NCBI RefSeq assembly: GCF_018966525.1
Contig: NZ_CP076607.1
Coordinates: forward strand, 3,286,001 to 3,350,000
Length of the DNA: 64,000 nucleotides
Source: Paenibacillus sophorae
GTDB lineage: Bacteria; Bacillota; Bacilli; Paenibacillales; Paenibacillaceae
Reading direction: 5' to 3'
This document shows positions 9,401 through 16,967 of the stretch, in pieces (within the stretch, counting starts at the first letter, position 1; every line of letters starts with the position of its first letter). The position numbers and the translations under genes are program-made. The notes beneath the pieces were generated by a model. It saw only the letters and a program-made list of their open reading frames with translations. It ran no database searches and was not told where the DNA came from.

Positions 9401-10617
9401 ATGTAATTAATGCTCAGTCCAAAAGTTTAGACAGAGATGTTGCAGCGGAAGATTATCAAGATCAATTGTCTAAACTTCAAAAAGAAAAAGCAGAATTAGA
9501 CGCTAAATTTAGTAGCAAGTTATTAGATGATTCTCTTGAAGGTAAAGCGGCAAGAGCAGATATACAAAAAGAAATTGATGCTAAACAGGAAGAAATCGCC
9601 AAACTTCAACGTGACCGTGAAATTACTATTCGTAAGGACGGACTACAGGATCAACTTGAAGATCGTCAAAAAGCTATAGATAAAGAAAAGAAGCTAGAAG
9701 ACGATAAGAATAAGGACATTCTAAAGGGCATTGAAGATGCTAAGAAAAAGAATGATGAATACTATGATGGTCTTTTGAATGATGAACAGTATTTTTACAA
9801 TATGAAGCAAGCCTTGATGAGTGAAGATACGGTAAAAGTTCAAAACGAACTTAATATTGTTCAGGCTGCATATGATACATTCTTTAAAGATTTGGAATCT
9901 AAATCAGGTGTTTACGGAGCGAAGATTGCTGAAAATCTCAAATACTCCATTGGACTAGATAAAGATTATGCTAAAAACTTCCCTCTTTCTGATGGTAATG
10001 GCTCTGCTTCTGGCAATGGTCAAATTGGTGTTGGTGGTAATTCATCTAATTCACCAATTCCTAATCCAAAGGATACTCCGCAAGCACGTTCAGCGTGGCA
10101 AGCATATCTATCCAATAAGCAACAAGCAGAACTTATTCGCAAAGATATGGAAAAGAGTAAGAAAGATAAGGCTAAATATACTAAGTTAGAGAATGATTTT
10201 AATGCTCTTAAGGGTAAAAATGATGTAATCCGTAGTCAATATACTTGGTTTCCTGAAGGTAGTTATGATGAATTAAAGAATAAGGATATATTTTCTGCTG
10301 AAACTGGTGGTATGACTCCGGCCAATATTGGCAAAGAGGGCAAGTTTCTTCTGGCTCATGAAAAAGAATTAGTCCTGAACAAATTCGATACATCTAGGAT
10401 TCTTGAGTCGGTTAATATTGTTCGGAGCATGACTAGTAATTTAGGAAACCTGAATAGAATGCTTTCACCTAATGTCTATAATAAAAATAGTAATTCAGTA
10501 ACTAACCCTGTTATTAACATTCGAATTGACAATGTTGAAGGCACAAAAGAAGGGGCTAAGATTGTAACAGATTCAATTGAAAGAATGTGGGAAAAAAAAT
10601 TTAGTCAAGGAAATTAA
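3451..10617 (+). CDS. Phage tail tape measure protein with lytic transglycosylase (SLT) domain
   Basis: A 2388-residue protein that sets tail length and is delivered at DNA injection. Residues about 20-400 are predicted coiled coil. Residues about 400-700 match the conserved core of the TP901 tape measure family (region around FGISLQSVNDTAIEFGRMGF). Residues about 715-815 contain hydrophobic, membrane-active segments. A Ser/Thr-rich linker (about 1410-1435) leads to a soluble lytic transglycosylase domain at about 1437-1566, with catalytic Glu in VAQES (about residue 1463), the AQGLMQLMP motif and the AYNGGPSR motif. Long coiled coils fill the C-terminal third. At roughly 0.15 nm per residue such a protein implies a tail of about 350 nm. 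ATAAGGATG precedes ATG 3451. The SLT domain would open peptidoglycan during entry. Confidence 0.95.
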   Translation: MSNENLGILISAELNTGLSLKNINEGIKTLSSHPSLQKLKINISIDESFVKSLSSLTQNLNKVTNQLQQQALVNNDVSNSIRNTTQGIKEQTSATREAEKATNNWIKAQDKVNNKGKTTTYKSTINNDVQKVKTANDGAILDITNIKNYEKDAKDAQNIIEQMAQGRIASETRVREFERQWNENQQKAIQQNADLERNEIAKTQAYRQRYEQDYLKAIRLREIQDTKTYNNLNNKIANSKSSATTGIESTKALDLLNRKYTEIGQRVNELKNSGIQLTESELAGIQRRIQALGNLASRQKQMEKDSASLLSTQIRAEAQVNNLISRASLKDETKNQLTSLLSQLKTLDSSTSNFKGKAQQLTQNINRIGVEARNSSEHVHGLSKAFSNMAMYAGVGSVFYGSINLLKEMTQTIIQVDGQVTQLKRVMDSDTDFDEMLQKNMDMAEKFGISLQSVNDTAIEFGRMGFSGDQIDSLTKSATLAQNISEMSAKESVDAIVASMTNFNITASDSIKIVDELNEVDNNFSTTSKDLAIGLTKTANVGKVFGRSMENILGDITAIQQSTRESGSVVGNALKSIYSRLTTMDKSEDLLAQAGVKMKDMSGNVKTADQLITELAANFGHLNQETQENIAVGLAGRNHMSRFIALLQNHNISVKAAETALNSQGSAMQENEKRINSLEARIERMKAVWQSFSVAMGESVISDTIAVITSLMSGLGRVFEFAAKHIGGLPLIFGALNAVLFLTSKGFRELSIGLTASILKLFGVVPAATAAEVGIIGVAGALNIAKAALRGLLASTVIGAVFAVIGFAAEKLINHFAKTTDATNGLTTSLEDLDQKSSELSNLKNLSNDYELLSKKTSLTADEKAKLDKVETELQNTYGISLTNLNGQTDATGANIAAIKNRTAALQEEIKTMREKAILDYQTQQVDINKNIEEQTKKVEKLNEAYVDAQRQQTTFTNDRAKGKYSNLSTKELDRIAQDLANGVETAKKAFDDENTELQKSVEKKTQALKSEFAIYIDGLRDSGQNISSQAEQLAEVYAVMAGKSSDNETSIFSNFKQAFEIIKNIKADNINDLVTAFEKLPGVATIAPEVKKALETLLVPGITGLIDGTDAMGDSFKTLEDALNEVERKFDSAANTIKSLTEAQKELKENHKLSADTLFDLVSKYPDLLKYVDDEKALNRELSKAIKDERNVQKEAFKEKLTLNEQFFSNMIKGNKNVWPLVAKAYEKDYKDFKTVADAKKKTNDLLLQAIGSDWNKYFANEKLALQEVIQAPMKYRNPSPELKKQLEERAEMAKSQLAAIEAMEKPIDLSVNGNIDWSTSLDDAKKSTDKFTDSTSDTVEILTDLQERIKANADALDRLHSRQSRMKKGTEEYKKSILQEIALLKEQKKLYDEGYEHPERLVSTKVTTTTKTTTNGGGSSSSSSYSSGNSSSSTGDYSDIINKNASANKVDANLIKAIVAQESSFNPNATSHAGAQGLMQLMPDTARSLGVKNSYDPEQNIAGGTKYFAGLLKQFDGDVELALMAYNGGPSRIEKWRKTGKSIAALPKETQQYASKVLGKYNSYTGKSTSSTISSANGVAKTTVKAGDISTTVKTDGPTAEEKSDAKENAKQKSNEIGDLLYQQYILLLDETKLEFENKIADEQRKIDDSKRVQDTLDPNSVAWRQENNKQNNLKSNIQNIKHDEKNELTWLMNYLGVQNADYDQFLKQLSAEWKDIQADKNSTAVSNLDSQIAESRQAITDYGDSIEVSKNKMAQFAVGAEGYNKELNYQIATTKKQKSANDELIQFYENLLKDGKLAPGVIAKYTQELQELKKEDYASTVKDLNEQLAASKSYHLEQKLSDLNNQLDLSKAKMKGLREGTDEYNKETKNQINIINDQIAVTKELIANEEIQSKNEELSASDREDHKKKLQEYTLSLYDYSDAIKSLRADYADKIIDNYKKMLQEQQKLQDAAYDKQKEAEDARHEARMNNLDDELSRFNDVINAQSKSLDRDVAAEDYQDQLSKLQKEKAELDAKFSSKLLDDSLEGKAARADIQKEIDAKQEEIAKLQRDREITIRKDGLQDQLEDRQKAIDKEKKLEDDKNKDILKGIEDAKKKNDEYYDGLLNDEQYFYNMKQALMSEDTVKVQNELNIVQAAYDTFFKDLESKSGVYGAKIAENLKYSIGLDKDYAKNFPLSDGNGSASGNGQIGVGGNSSNSPIPNPKDTPQARSAWQAYLSNKQQAELIRKDMEKSKKDKAKYTKLENDFNALKGKNDVIRSQYTWFPEGSYDELKNKDIFSAETGGMTPANIGKEGKFLLAHEKELVLNKFDTSRILESVNIVRSMTSNLGNLNRMLSPNVYNKNSNSVTNPVINIRIDNVEGTKEGAKIVTDSIERMWEKKFSQGN

Positions 10618-10625
10618 AAATATCA

Positions 10626-10654
10626 GGGATGCTCTTTTGAGCATTCCTTTTATA
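10626..10654 (+). terminator. Small hairpin between tape measure and tail-tip genes
   Basis: An imperfect stem, GATGCTC ... GAGCATT, with a TTTT loop, followed by CCTTTTATATA. It is a weak terminator or processing hairpin lying between the tape measure stop and the ribosome binding site of the next gene. Confidence 0.45.
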
Positions 10655-10666
10655 TATGGAGGAAAT

Positions 10667-13600
10667 ATGTTAGGAGAAATAGATTTTTCAAAAAAACCAT
10701 ATACACCAAGCTACTTTTTAGCTAGACCAGATAAAGAAATTATAAGCAAATTAAGTGAAGCATATAATGATAATTTGAAAATTCCTGTTAATGAAACAAG
10801 TAAACTTTCACTAAGCATCCCATATTTAATTGATATAAATCATGTTCTAATGAGAAATAAAAATATTGATTTAGTAAAAGAAAACTATTTAATAAAGATG
10901 GTTTTTGGTAAATCGGTTTCATGGTTTACGATTCTGGAAGTTAATGAAGTTATGAGTGAAGATTCAAATTATAAACAAATTACGGCCTACGGATTAGAAA
11001 TTGAATTGGCACAACGAGTATTAAAGGGATATAAAGCAGAATCAAAAGGCGCTAGAACAGTACTGACAGAAATGTTAAGCGAAACAACATGGTCAATTGG
11101 AGACATTGATGTTGATTTTGAATTATCTAAACGGAGTTTTGAATTTCTAGATAATAAGTTACTGGGTTCCATTTATGATGTAGCAAATACATATAACGCT
11201 GTTGTTCAATTCGATACTGAAAATCAAACCGTAAATTTTAAGAAAATGGAACTATTTGGTCAAGACAAAGGTTTGACATTTTCTTATGAAAGTCTCCTAA
11301 AGAGTTTTGACAAAAAGTCGGATGCAAAAGAATTGGTTACAAGATTATACCTCGAAGGAAAAGATGGGTTGACAGTTAATGCTATATCACCAACGGGTCA
11401 GAGTTATCTTGAAGACTATTCTTATTTCATGTACCCGTTTAAACGCGATGAAAATAAAAATGTAATCGAACACAGCAACTATATGTCTGATTTTTTATGT
11501 AATGCAATTCTAGATTATCAAGAACTCGTTGAGCAAAATAAAGACCAATTCCAGTTACTTAAAGCGGCTAGAGATGGATATGCATCAACAATAAGTACAA
11601 AGAATTCGGAATTGATTGATCTGCAAAATCAATTGAAGGTTATTTATAACATCGTTGATAACTATCAATTAAATACAAGTAAGATTCCAACAATGTTCTT
11701 TGAGAATATTGAATACACTGGTTCTACTCAAACAATTGATTTTAATCAACTCCAAACCATGTATCCATATGCTGTAATGGTTAAAGTTTCTAGTGCCTCT
11801 GATGTACAGATTTCACTTAATGGGAGTCAAAAGTTTATTATATCCAATACATGGACTTTACTGGGTAAAGTGAATACGGTAACTACATCGAATGTTCAAA
11901 TTACAGGTAACGGAAACGCTACGGTTAATATTCAAGTTACAGCAATTAATGAAACTGAATACAATGCAACCAATAACGACAATGCAATAATTGAGCGCTA
12001 TTGCCCCAACAATAAGCAGATGCAAATTGATGTAAAGAATACTGAGATTGCGGAGCAAACTGGATATTTAAATAGTATTCTTGCTCAAATCACAAGTCTT
12101 CAAACTTTGCTATCGAGTAGCAATAATTTCACTCCTGATCAACTTATTGAGCTTCAACGATTTGTTAAAGCCAGCACTTTTAAAGATGATACATATATTG
12201 ATGCTGAAGACTTACTTAAAGACGGAAGAAAAAAATTTGAAGAAGTTCGTGTACCGTTATTAACTATAGATGTTGATGTTGTTTATTTCTTGAGCGTCAT
12301 TGAAGAACAATCCAAATGGGATAAACTTGTTATTGGTGACGATGTTTCAATTAAGTATGAACGCATTGGGGTCAAAGTTAAAGCAAAAATAATTGAAATC
12401 AACTATGATTTCGAAGGTGAAAAGATTTCCCTTACACTCGCCAATGTCAGGAATGATGGTAGTGCTGCTTCTCAGATGCTTGATTATCTTAAAAAGTATG
12501 AAAACTTTTCAACCACTATTGATGCCAACAAACCTGATTGGCTGAAATCCGTTACTGATGTATCTGACATGAGTTTGCTTTTTGAACAGTTTTGGGATAA
12601 AGTAACCAATCAAATCAATATGAGTATTAATGAAACTGTGACTATTGACAATCGCGGCATTCTACTCTATGATTCAAACGATCCTATGCGCTTCCTGAAA
12701 TTGTCACATGCCACAATCGGAATGACGAAATCGGGTGGGCAGCGATACGAGTTAGGAATCACACCTGATGGAATCGTTGCAGAAGCTCTGTACGGCAAAG
12801 TTGTACTTTCCCAACGTGTCGTTGTCGGTGATGCAGACGGTGTATGGCTCATGGAAGGCCCGAAAACTACTATCACAGATAGATATGGTAGAGTGGCTAT
12901 GAAGTTAGGACTATATGAAGAGAATCCAGACTTATACGGTATGATTATTAATCGTTATGATGGCTATGACATTAATTCTACATTGATTAATAAAGTTATA
13001 GCTAATTCAGAGGATGGCTTTAAAATTCAAAGATGGAACGGCTATTCTTTCGATGATGTATTTTCTGTAGACAATAACGGTTACTTGAAAACTGTTGATA
13101 TGGAAGCAAAATCATTGAAAATAGTAGATAAAGACAATCAACTTCTATTGAATAGCTATACCAAAGAAATGAACATTGGTAGATTCGATAATATCATCAC
13201 TGATGGAAAACTTACAGCTATAGAGAAATTACAGGTGTTGGGTGAACGGACAAGAATTATGTCTGAATACATTAAATTACTTGATCAGGCCGAACAATAT
13301 AAGACAACAAGTAGAGATGATACCGTAAGGATTGACATTCAACCTTTTACGGATGCTTACAATAATCTAATTGCTTATCTGGCTCCATTACTCTCTAATA
13401 TGACTGAAACATCAGATATTGATCGTGATGAGTTTATTCAGAAATTCAAGGATTACTATGATCAAGTGGTCGCAATTGTAAATGCCATAAATGATTCAAT
13501 AAAGTATAGTTCGGTACAGCTTGGCTCACTTTACAATGGCACTATCATAGACGCGATAAACGGTGTTACAGTTACTCGCTCAGATACTATGTTCCGTTCT

Positions 13601-14719
13601 GTTATGAACGCAACTAGGGGCTTCTATCTACAGCGTAATACAAACACGGCTGAAAATCCCAATTGGGTAGATCTAATATGGGGAGATTTAAGTGGTGTTT
13701 TGCATGCAGAAGGATTGAAGTTAAACAGTTCATTCTTCACAAATGGCGATATTACAGCAGCAGCAATTAATGGTTCATCAATTACCCTTCGTGATCCAGA
13801 TGGTGGAGTTATGAAACTATTCCCTGGATTGGAAATGGGGCTTTGGGCAGGAAAAAATGCAGAAAATCCAACAGACGCACCAACATGGCTAAAAATGGAC
13901 GGCACACTTATTACCAAGAAACTTCTTGTTCAAAATGGTGTTGATGGTGGATTGATGATCGACAGTGAAAAAGGAATTATCAACTTTAATCAGTGGAGTG
14001 CCACAGGAATTGCGGCTCTTGATGCACAACTTATTTCTGCTATTATGGTAAGCGCGGATTATGGGATTATCAGTGATATTGTTGCTAAGTCCTTATCTAC
14101 AATGACTAGAGCGGCAATTGCTGACTGGTCAAATTTTATTGAAATTAAAGATAAAACAATTCAATGGGTTACGGGTAGAGTTAATCAAGGTGAACATATT
14201 AGTGTTAATGGTGACCTTATGTATTGGGTAGATTCATCTCAAACTGGGATAATGACCAAGGAAGTAACTGCATGGCCTGTTTACAAGTATGATCCAGACG
14301 ACGACAATAAGAAAGTAAAAATGGAAGCAGGATTTAATGATTCTGGCGCATCAGCACAACCTTATTGGCGAATGGGTGAAGGTGATGGTGGAATTGGCAA
14401 CTCAGGAATTGCTCGTTTTGATAAATATTTTGGTGGTCTAAAAATTAGGTATGGTAGCGGGAATTACGATAAAGAGAGAAGTATTGATTTCAGAGATAGT
14501 GGAGTATATGTTATTTCAGAAGGTCAAAAGGTAAATATCACGAGTAAAGACTTAACTGCTACTATACAGGATGGAGAATGTAAAATAGTTCATTCTTCTG
14601 GCTCAATAATTCATATGACACCAGATGGAGATATAATCACAAAAGCTACCAGAGACTATATTCAAGAAGCTGGAAGGAATATGAAATGGAAAGCACAATC
14701 ATTTGATTTTGAAAATTAA
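10667..14719 (+). CDS. Tail-tip / tail-associated endopeptidase-like protein (Tal)
   Basis: A 1350-residue protein. I choose ATG 10667 because TGGAGG lies at the right distance; a longer frame reaches back to 10577 but would overlap the tape measure gene and lacks a ribosome binding site. The N-terminal about 350 residues resemble the prophage endopeptidase tail / minor structural family that forms the baseplate hub. Residues about 310-370 and 490-520 are coiled coil, and the C-terminal half has repeated Gly/Asp/Asn-rich beta segments typical of host-binding tail fibres. No separate distal tail (Dit) gene lies between tape measure and this gene, so Dit may be elsewhere or its function may be absorbed. 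Host recognition is the probable role. Confidence 0.8.
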   Translation: MLGEIDFSKKPYTPSYFLARPDKEIISKLSEAYNDNLKIPVNETSKLSLSIPYLIDINHVLMRNKNIDLVKENYLIKMVFGKSVSWFTILEVNEVMSEDSNYKQITAYGLEIELAQRVLKGYKAESKGARTVLTEMLSETTWSIGDIDVDFELSKRSFEFLDNKLLGSIYDVANTYNAVVQFDTENQTVNFKKMELFGQDKGLTFSYESLLKSFDKKSDAKELVTRLYLEGKDGLTVNAISPTGQSYLEDYSYFMYPFKRDENKNVIEHSNYMSDFLCNAILDYQELVEQNKDQFQLLKAARDGYASTISTKNSELIDLQNQLKVIYNIVDNYQLNTSKIPTMFFENIEYTGSTQTIDFNQLQTMYPYAVMVKVSSASDVQISLNGSQKFIISNTWTLLGKVNTVTTSNVQITGNGNATVNIQVTAINETEYNATNNDNAIIERYCPNNKQMQIDVKNTEIAEQTGYLNSILAQITSLQTLLSSSNNFTPDQLIELQRFVKASTFKDDTYIDAEDLLKDGRKKFEEVRVPLLTIDVDVVYFLSVIEEQSKWDKLVIGDDVSIKYERIGVKVKAKIIEINYDFEGEKISLTLANVRNDGSAASQMLDYLKKYENFSTTIDANKPDWLKSVTDVSDMSLLFEQFWDKVTNQINMSINETVTIDNRGILLYDSNDPMRFLKLSHATIGMTKSGGQRYELGITPDGIVAEALYGKVVLSQRVVVGDADGVWLMEGPKTTITDRYGRVAMKLGLYEENPDLYGMIINRYDGYDINSTLINKVIANSEDGFKIQRWNGYSFDDVFSVDNNGYLKTVDMEAKSLKIVDKDNQLLLNSYTKEMNIGRFDNIITDGKLTAIEKLQVLGERTRIMSEYIKLLDQAEQYKTTSRDDTVRIDIQPFTDAYNNLIAYLAPLLSNMTETSDIDRDEFIQKFKDYYDQVVAIVNAINDSIKYSSVQLGSLYNGTIIDAINGVTVTRSDTMFRSVMNATRGFYLQRNTNTAENPNWVDLIWGDLSGVLHAEGLKLNSSFFTNGDITAAAINGSSITLRDPDGGVMKLFPGLEMGLWAGKNAENPTDAPTWLKMDGTLITKKLLVQNGVDGGLMIDSEKGIINFNQWSATGIAALDAQLISAIMVSADYGIISDIVAKSLSTMTRAAIADWSNFIEIKDKTIQWVTGRVNQGEHISVNGDLMYWVDSSQTGIMTKEVTAWPVYKYDPDDDNKKVKMEAGFNDSGASAQPYWRMGEGDGGIGNSGIARFDKYFGGLKIRYGSGNYDKERSIDFRDSGVYVISEGQKVNITSKDLTATIQDGECKIVHSSGSIIHMTPDGDIITKATRDYIQEAGRNMKWKAQSFDFEN

Positions 14720-14802
14720 ATAACCTAAAAGAATTGCCGATATATATGGTATATGTTGTTATTAAATACATACTATATTATATAATCAGGAGGTTCATGA
14801 TT

Positions 14803-15516
14803 ATGAAAAAAATCTCTACTTTTGCACTTGGCTTGATAGTAGGCGCAACTTTAACGGCTGGGTCTGTTGTAGGAGCTTCAAATTCTTTGTCCGCAATTCA
14901 AAAGTCAGTAAAATTAGTCGTAGATGGCAAATCAACAACGGTTTCAGCTATGAATGTAAACAATAAATTATATGTTCCGGTTCGAGACGCGGGGAATTCA
15001 TTTGGATATTCTGTAACTGGCGTAACATCTTCAACCGTTACATTTAAAGAAGGAACAACTGCCACTAGTTCGGTAAGTAATGGAACAAACATAGGAAGTA
15101 AAACAGCATCAAGCACAGGAGGACGGTACGTGGAAGGATTACATGACAAATACTCAACAAATGGTAAGTTAGATGCCGATAAAATTAAGGTAGGAATCGA
15201 AGCAGGAGAAATTACAGTGAATGCGCAGGATAAAGAAACAGGAAATAGCATTTTACATTACGTGGTTTTAGAAGATAATTTCGCTGTATATCAAGTTATT
15301 AAAGTGACTGGTTTAAATGTTAACTTGCAAAATAAAGATGGGAAAACACCGTTGATGTTAAGTGTAGTTTATGAAAATGATTTTTATTTTGGAGAAATAC
15401 TAGATGAGTTAAAGGCGGATACCACCATTAAAGATAAAAACTCAAAAACGGCTCTTGATTATGCGAAGAAAAATTCTTCATATTATAATGCATTATTTAT
15501 ATATACCATTAAATAA
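14803..15516 (+). CDS. Secreted stalk-domain plus ankyrin-repeat protein (phage cargo candidate)
   Basis: A 237-residue protein. ATG 14803 is favoured: AGGAGG (14788-14793) lies 9 nt upstream, whereas the in-frame ATG at 14797 is too close. Residues 1-26 form a typical signal peptide (MKKISTFALGLIVGA, then a small-residue cleavage site). Residues about 35-90 match the copper-amine-oxidase N-terminal 'stalk' domain (LYVPVRDAGNSFGYSV), common in Paenibacillus surface proteins. Residues about 140-235 contain two to three ankyrin repeats (NLQNKDGKTPLMLSV, KDKNSKTALDYAKKNSS). It is the last gene before a terminator. It is not an obvious virion part; lysogenic conversion, superinfection exclusion or acquisition from the host are all possible. 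Confidence 0.75.
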   Translation: MKKISTFALGLIVGATLTAGSVVGASNSLSAIQKSVKLVVDGKSTTVSAMNVNNKLYVPVRDAGNSFGYSVTGVTSSTVTFKEGTTATSSVSNGTNIGSKTASSTGGRYVEGLHDKYSTNGKLDADKIKVGIEAGEITVNAQDKETGNSILHYVVLEDNFAVYQVIKVTGLNVNLQNKDGKTPLMLSVVYENDFYFGEILDELKADTTIKDKNSKTALDYAKKNSSYYNALFIYTIK

Positions 15517-15548
15517 CATTTATGATGTAAAACAATACATCATTCACC

Positions 15549-15578
15549 AAGCCAATACCTAATCGTGTTGGCTTTTTT
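15549..15578 (+). terminator. Intrinsic terminator ending the structural module
   Basis: Stem AAGCCAA (49-55) with TTGGCTT (68-74) of the 15,500 block, followed by TTTTTT. It separates the tail/cargo transcription unit from the accessory genes. Confidence 0.75.
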
Positions 15579-15592
15579 ATTTATCAATAGAC

Positions 15593-15664
15593 TTATCCAC
15601 AAGGAGTCTCAAAGTCATCCACAAATTGTCTATTCAGGCTGCTTAACTTGTGGTATATTATACC
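15593..15664 (+). promoter_or_regulatory. DnaA-box-like pair and palindrome upstream of the PIN pair
   Basis: TTATCCACA at 15593-15601 is identical to the consensus DnaA box, and TCATCCACA at 15615-15623 differs at one position. A perfect inverted repeat, GGTATA-T-TATACC, follows at 15652-15664, and a second one, TAGAA-TG-TTCTA, lies at 15700-15711. The palindromes could be operators for the downstream toxin-antitoxin-like pair. Function is not shown; such short matches can occur by chance in AT-rich DNA. Confidence 0.35.
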
Positions 15665-15793
15665 TATAGAACTATGATTGAGTTTTCAAAGTAACATTAT
15701 AGAATGTTCTAGTATTATCTATATGCACATATAATCTATCAAAACTGGTAGAGGATGTGAATGATAATGACTAGAAAAAAAGGAGGAAGAAAG

Positions 15794-15925
15794 ATGACAC
15801 CAACAACAATTTCTTCTACTGTTAAGAATCCTAAGAAAAAAACTTCTGCTCAAGAACTGCGAAAAAAAATTGGAATTAAGACTAGCGGTAAGGGGCTAGT
15901 AGAGCTTTCTAAGGAAGGAAGATAA
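15794..15925 (+). CDS. Small basic protein, antitoxin candidate of the PIN pair
   Basis: A 43-residue protein whose ATG 15794 follows the excellent AAGGAGG at 15779-15785. An in-frame ATG at 15761 would give 54 residues but lacks a ribosome binding site. It is Lys/Ser/Thr-rich, with the C-terminal motif ELRKKIGIKTSGKGLVEL. Its TAA is 2 nt before the TTG start of the PIN-domain gene, so the two are cotranslated. This 'short basic gene then PIN nuclease' order is typical of VapBC-type modules. The antitoxin role is inferred; no known antitoxin fold is recognised. Confidence 0.6.
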   Translation: MTPTTISSTVKNPKKKTSAQELRKKIGIKTSGKGLVELSKEGR

Positions 15926-15927
15926 TT

Positions 15928-16677
15928 TTGAGTGACGAGCTGGTTATTTCCTATGAAGACGCAAGAACTATTAGTTTTCATCAAGCAAGCGTCAATATAG
16001 ATGCTTGCTTTTTACTAGCTTACATAGATTCAGATGATTCTCGTGGTGATAAGGTTGCTGAAATTCTTGATCAATGGTCAGATGATGGAATTGAACATAT
16101 TGGAATCAGTAATCATGTTGTCGGAGAAGTAATCCACAATATTTTTAAGAATAGAATTAGGCAAGTTCTTAGTTTGGCATACAAAAAATACAAATCTTCT
16201 CGTACTAAGCGCCCATACACATTCAACAAAGAAGAAGAGTCTATTATTGGTGATTATAGAACTGCTGATTATATGAGATCCATTGTTCCTGAAAGAGCTT
16301 TAGAGAACTTAATTAGTAGGAATGAATTAAGTTATAGTATTGAAATTTTGCTTAAAGAATATAAATCTAGATATCCAACTTATACTGAACATTTAACCCA
16401 ATATTATTCTGATTCAACTCTAAAGTTTAACGAGACAATAAATGGCTTAAGGAATGATTTGGGGATTCCTATTATATTTCCATATTCAGATGAATCAGTT
16501 ATGTGGGAAGCATTTGAAAGTACAAGTACCGAACAGTTAGGGATTTATGATGCTTTTCATATGGCAATTTCACGACATCATAATTTTGATTATTTTGCTA
16601 CGCTTGATGGTGATTTTGTTAGTAACTATTTAAATATCGCAAGAGTTACTGATACAAAAATTATAAAAGTTGCATAA
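15928..16677 (+). CDS. PIN-domain protein, putative toxin RNase
   Basis: A 249-residue protein starting at TTG 15928, coupled to the 43-residue upstream gene. The acidic PIN quartet can be placed: Asp25 (VNIDACFLLAYID), Glu67 (NHVVGEVIHNIF), Asp208 (GIYDAFHMA) and Asp227/Asp229 (FATLDGDF). PIN domains are Mg-dependent RNases. At 249 residues it is about 100 residues longer than typical VapC, the extra length being a helical insert between the second and third acidic residues (about 75-190). A terminator follows. Most likely role: toxin of a two-gene maintenance or abortive-infection module carried by the phage. Confidence 0.7.
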   Translation: MSDELVISYEDARTISFHQASVNIDACFLLAYIDSDDSRGDKVAEILDQWSDDGIEHIGISNHVVGEVIHNIFKNRIRQVLSLAYKKYKSSRTKRPYTFNKEEESIIGDYRTADYMRSIVPERALENLISRNELSYSIEILLKEYKSRYPTYTEHLTQYYSDSTLKFNETINGLRNDLGIPIIFPYSDESVMWEAFESTSTEQLGIYDAFHMAISRHHNFDYFATLDGDFVSNYLNIARVTDTKIIKVA

Positions 16678-16718
16678 ATATTGATCCAAGAGAATTTAAT
16701 TGTTATCTTTTATTTTTA

Positions 16719-16768
16719 AATAATCTGATATATTTCCTTAATCGGAGATATGTCAGATTATTTTTTTT
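16719..16768 (+). terminator. Intrinsic terminator after the PIN gene
   Basis: Stem AATAATCTGA (16719-16728) with TCAGATTATT (16753-16762), extended inside by TATAT/ATATG pairing, then T8. Confidence 0.75.
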
Positions 16769-16890
16769 CGTAAATAATTAAACCTAGTAAAAAGTCAAGA
16801 TAAAAAAGTCACATTCTGGAAGAAAATTCGTAGCCTGTGAAATGGGGTTGACAATTTATAAAATAAAAATAATTATATCGGTTTTGATAC

Positions 16891-16919
16891 TTGATAAAAA
16901 ATATACGGACATGTATAAT
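16891..16919 (+). promoter_or_regulatory. Sigma-A-type promoter of the MazF-like gene
   Basis: TTGATA (16891-16896), 17-nt spacer, TATAAT (16914-16919). Transcription would start near 16926, only about 40 nt before the MazF-like ATG, leaving no room for an antitoxin gene in front. Confidence 0.65.
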
Positions 16920-16967
16920 GAGGATAAAGAAAGAGATTGGAAGATAAAATTAAGGAGTGAATGGCTC

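Noticed and set aside
10577..10666. Longer start for the tail-tip protein
   Set aside because: It would overlap the tape measure gene and has no ribosome binding site, while ATG 10667 has TGGAGG at ideal distance.
15700..15711. LexA box
   Set aside because: TAGAATGTTCTA lacks the GAAC-N4-GTTC core of the Firmicutes SOS box.
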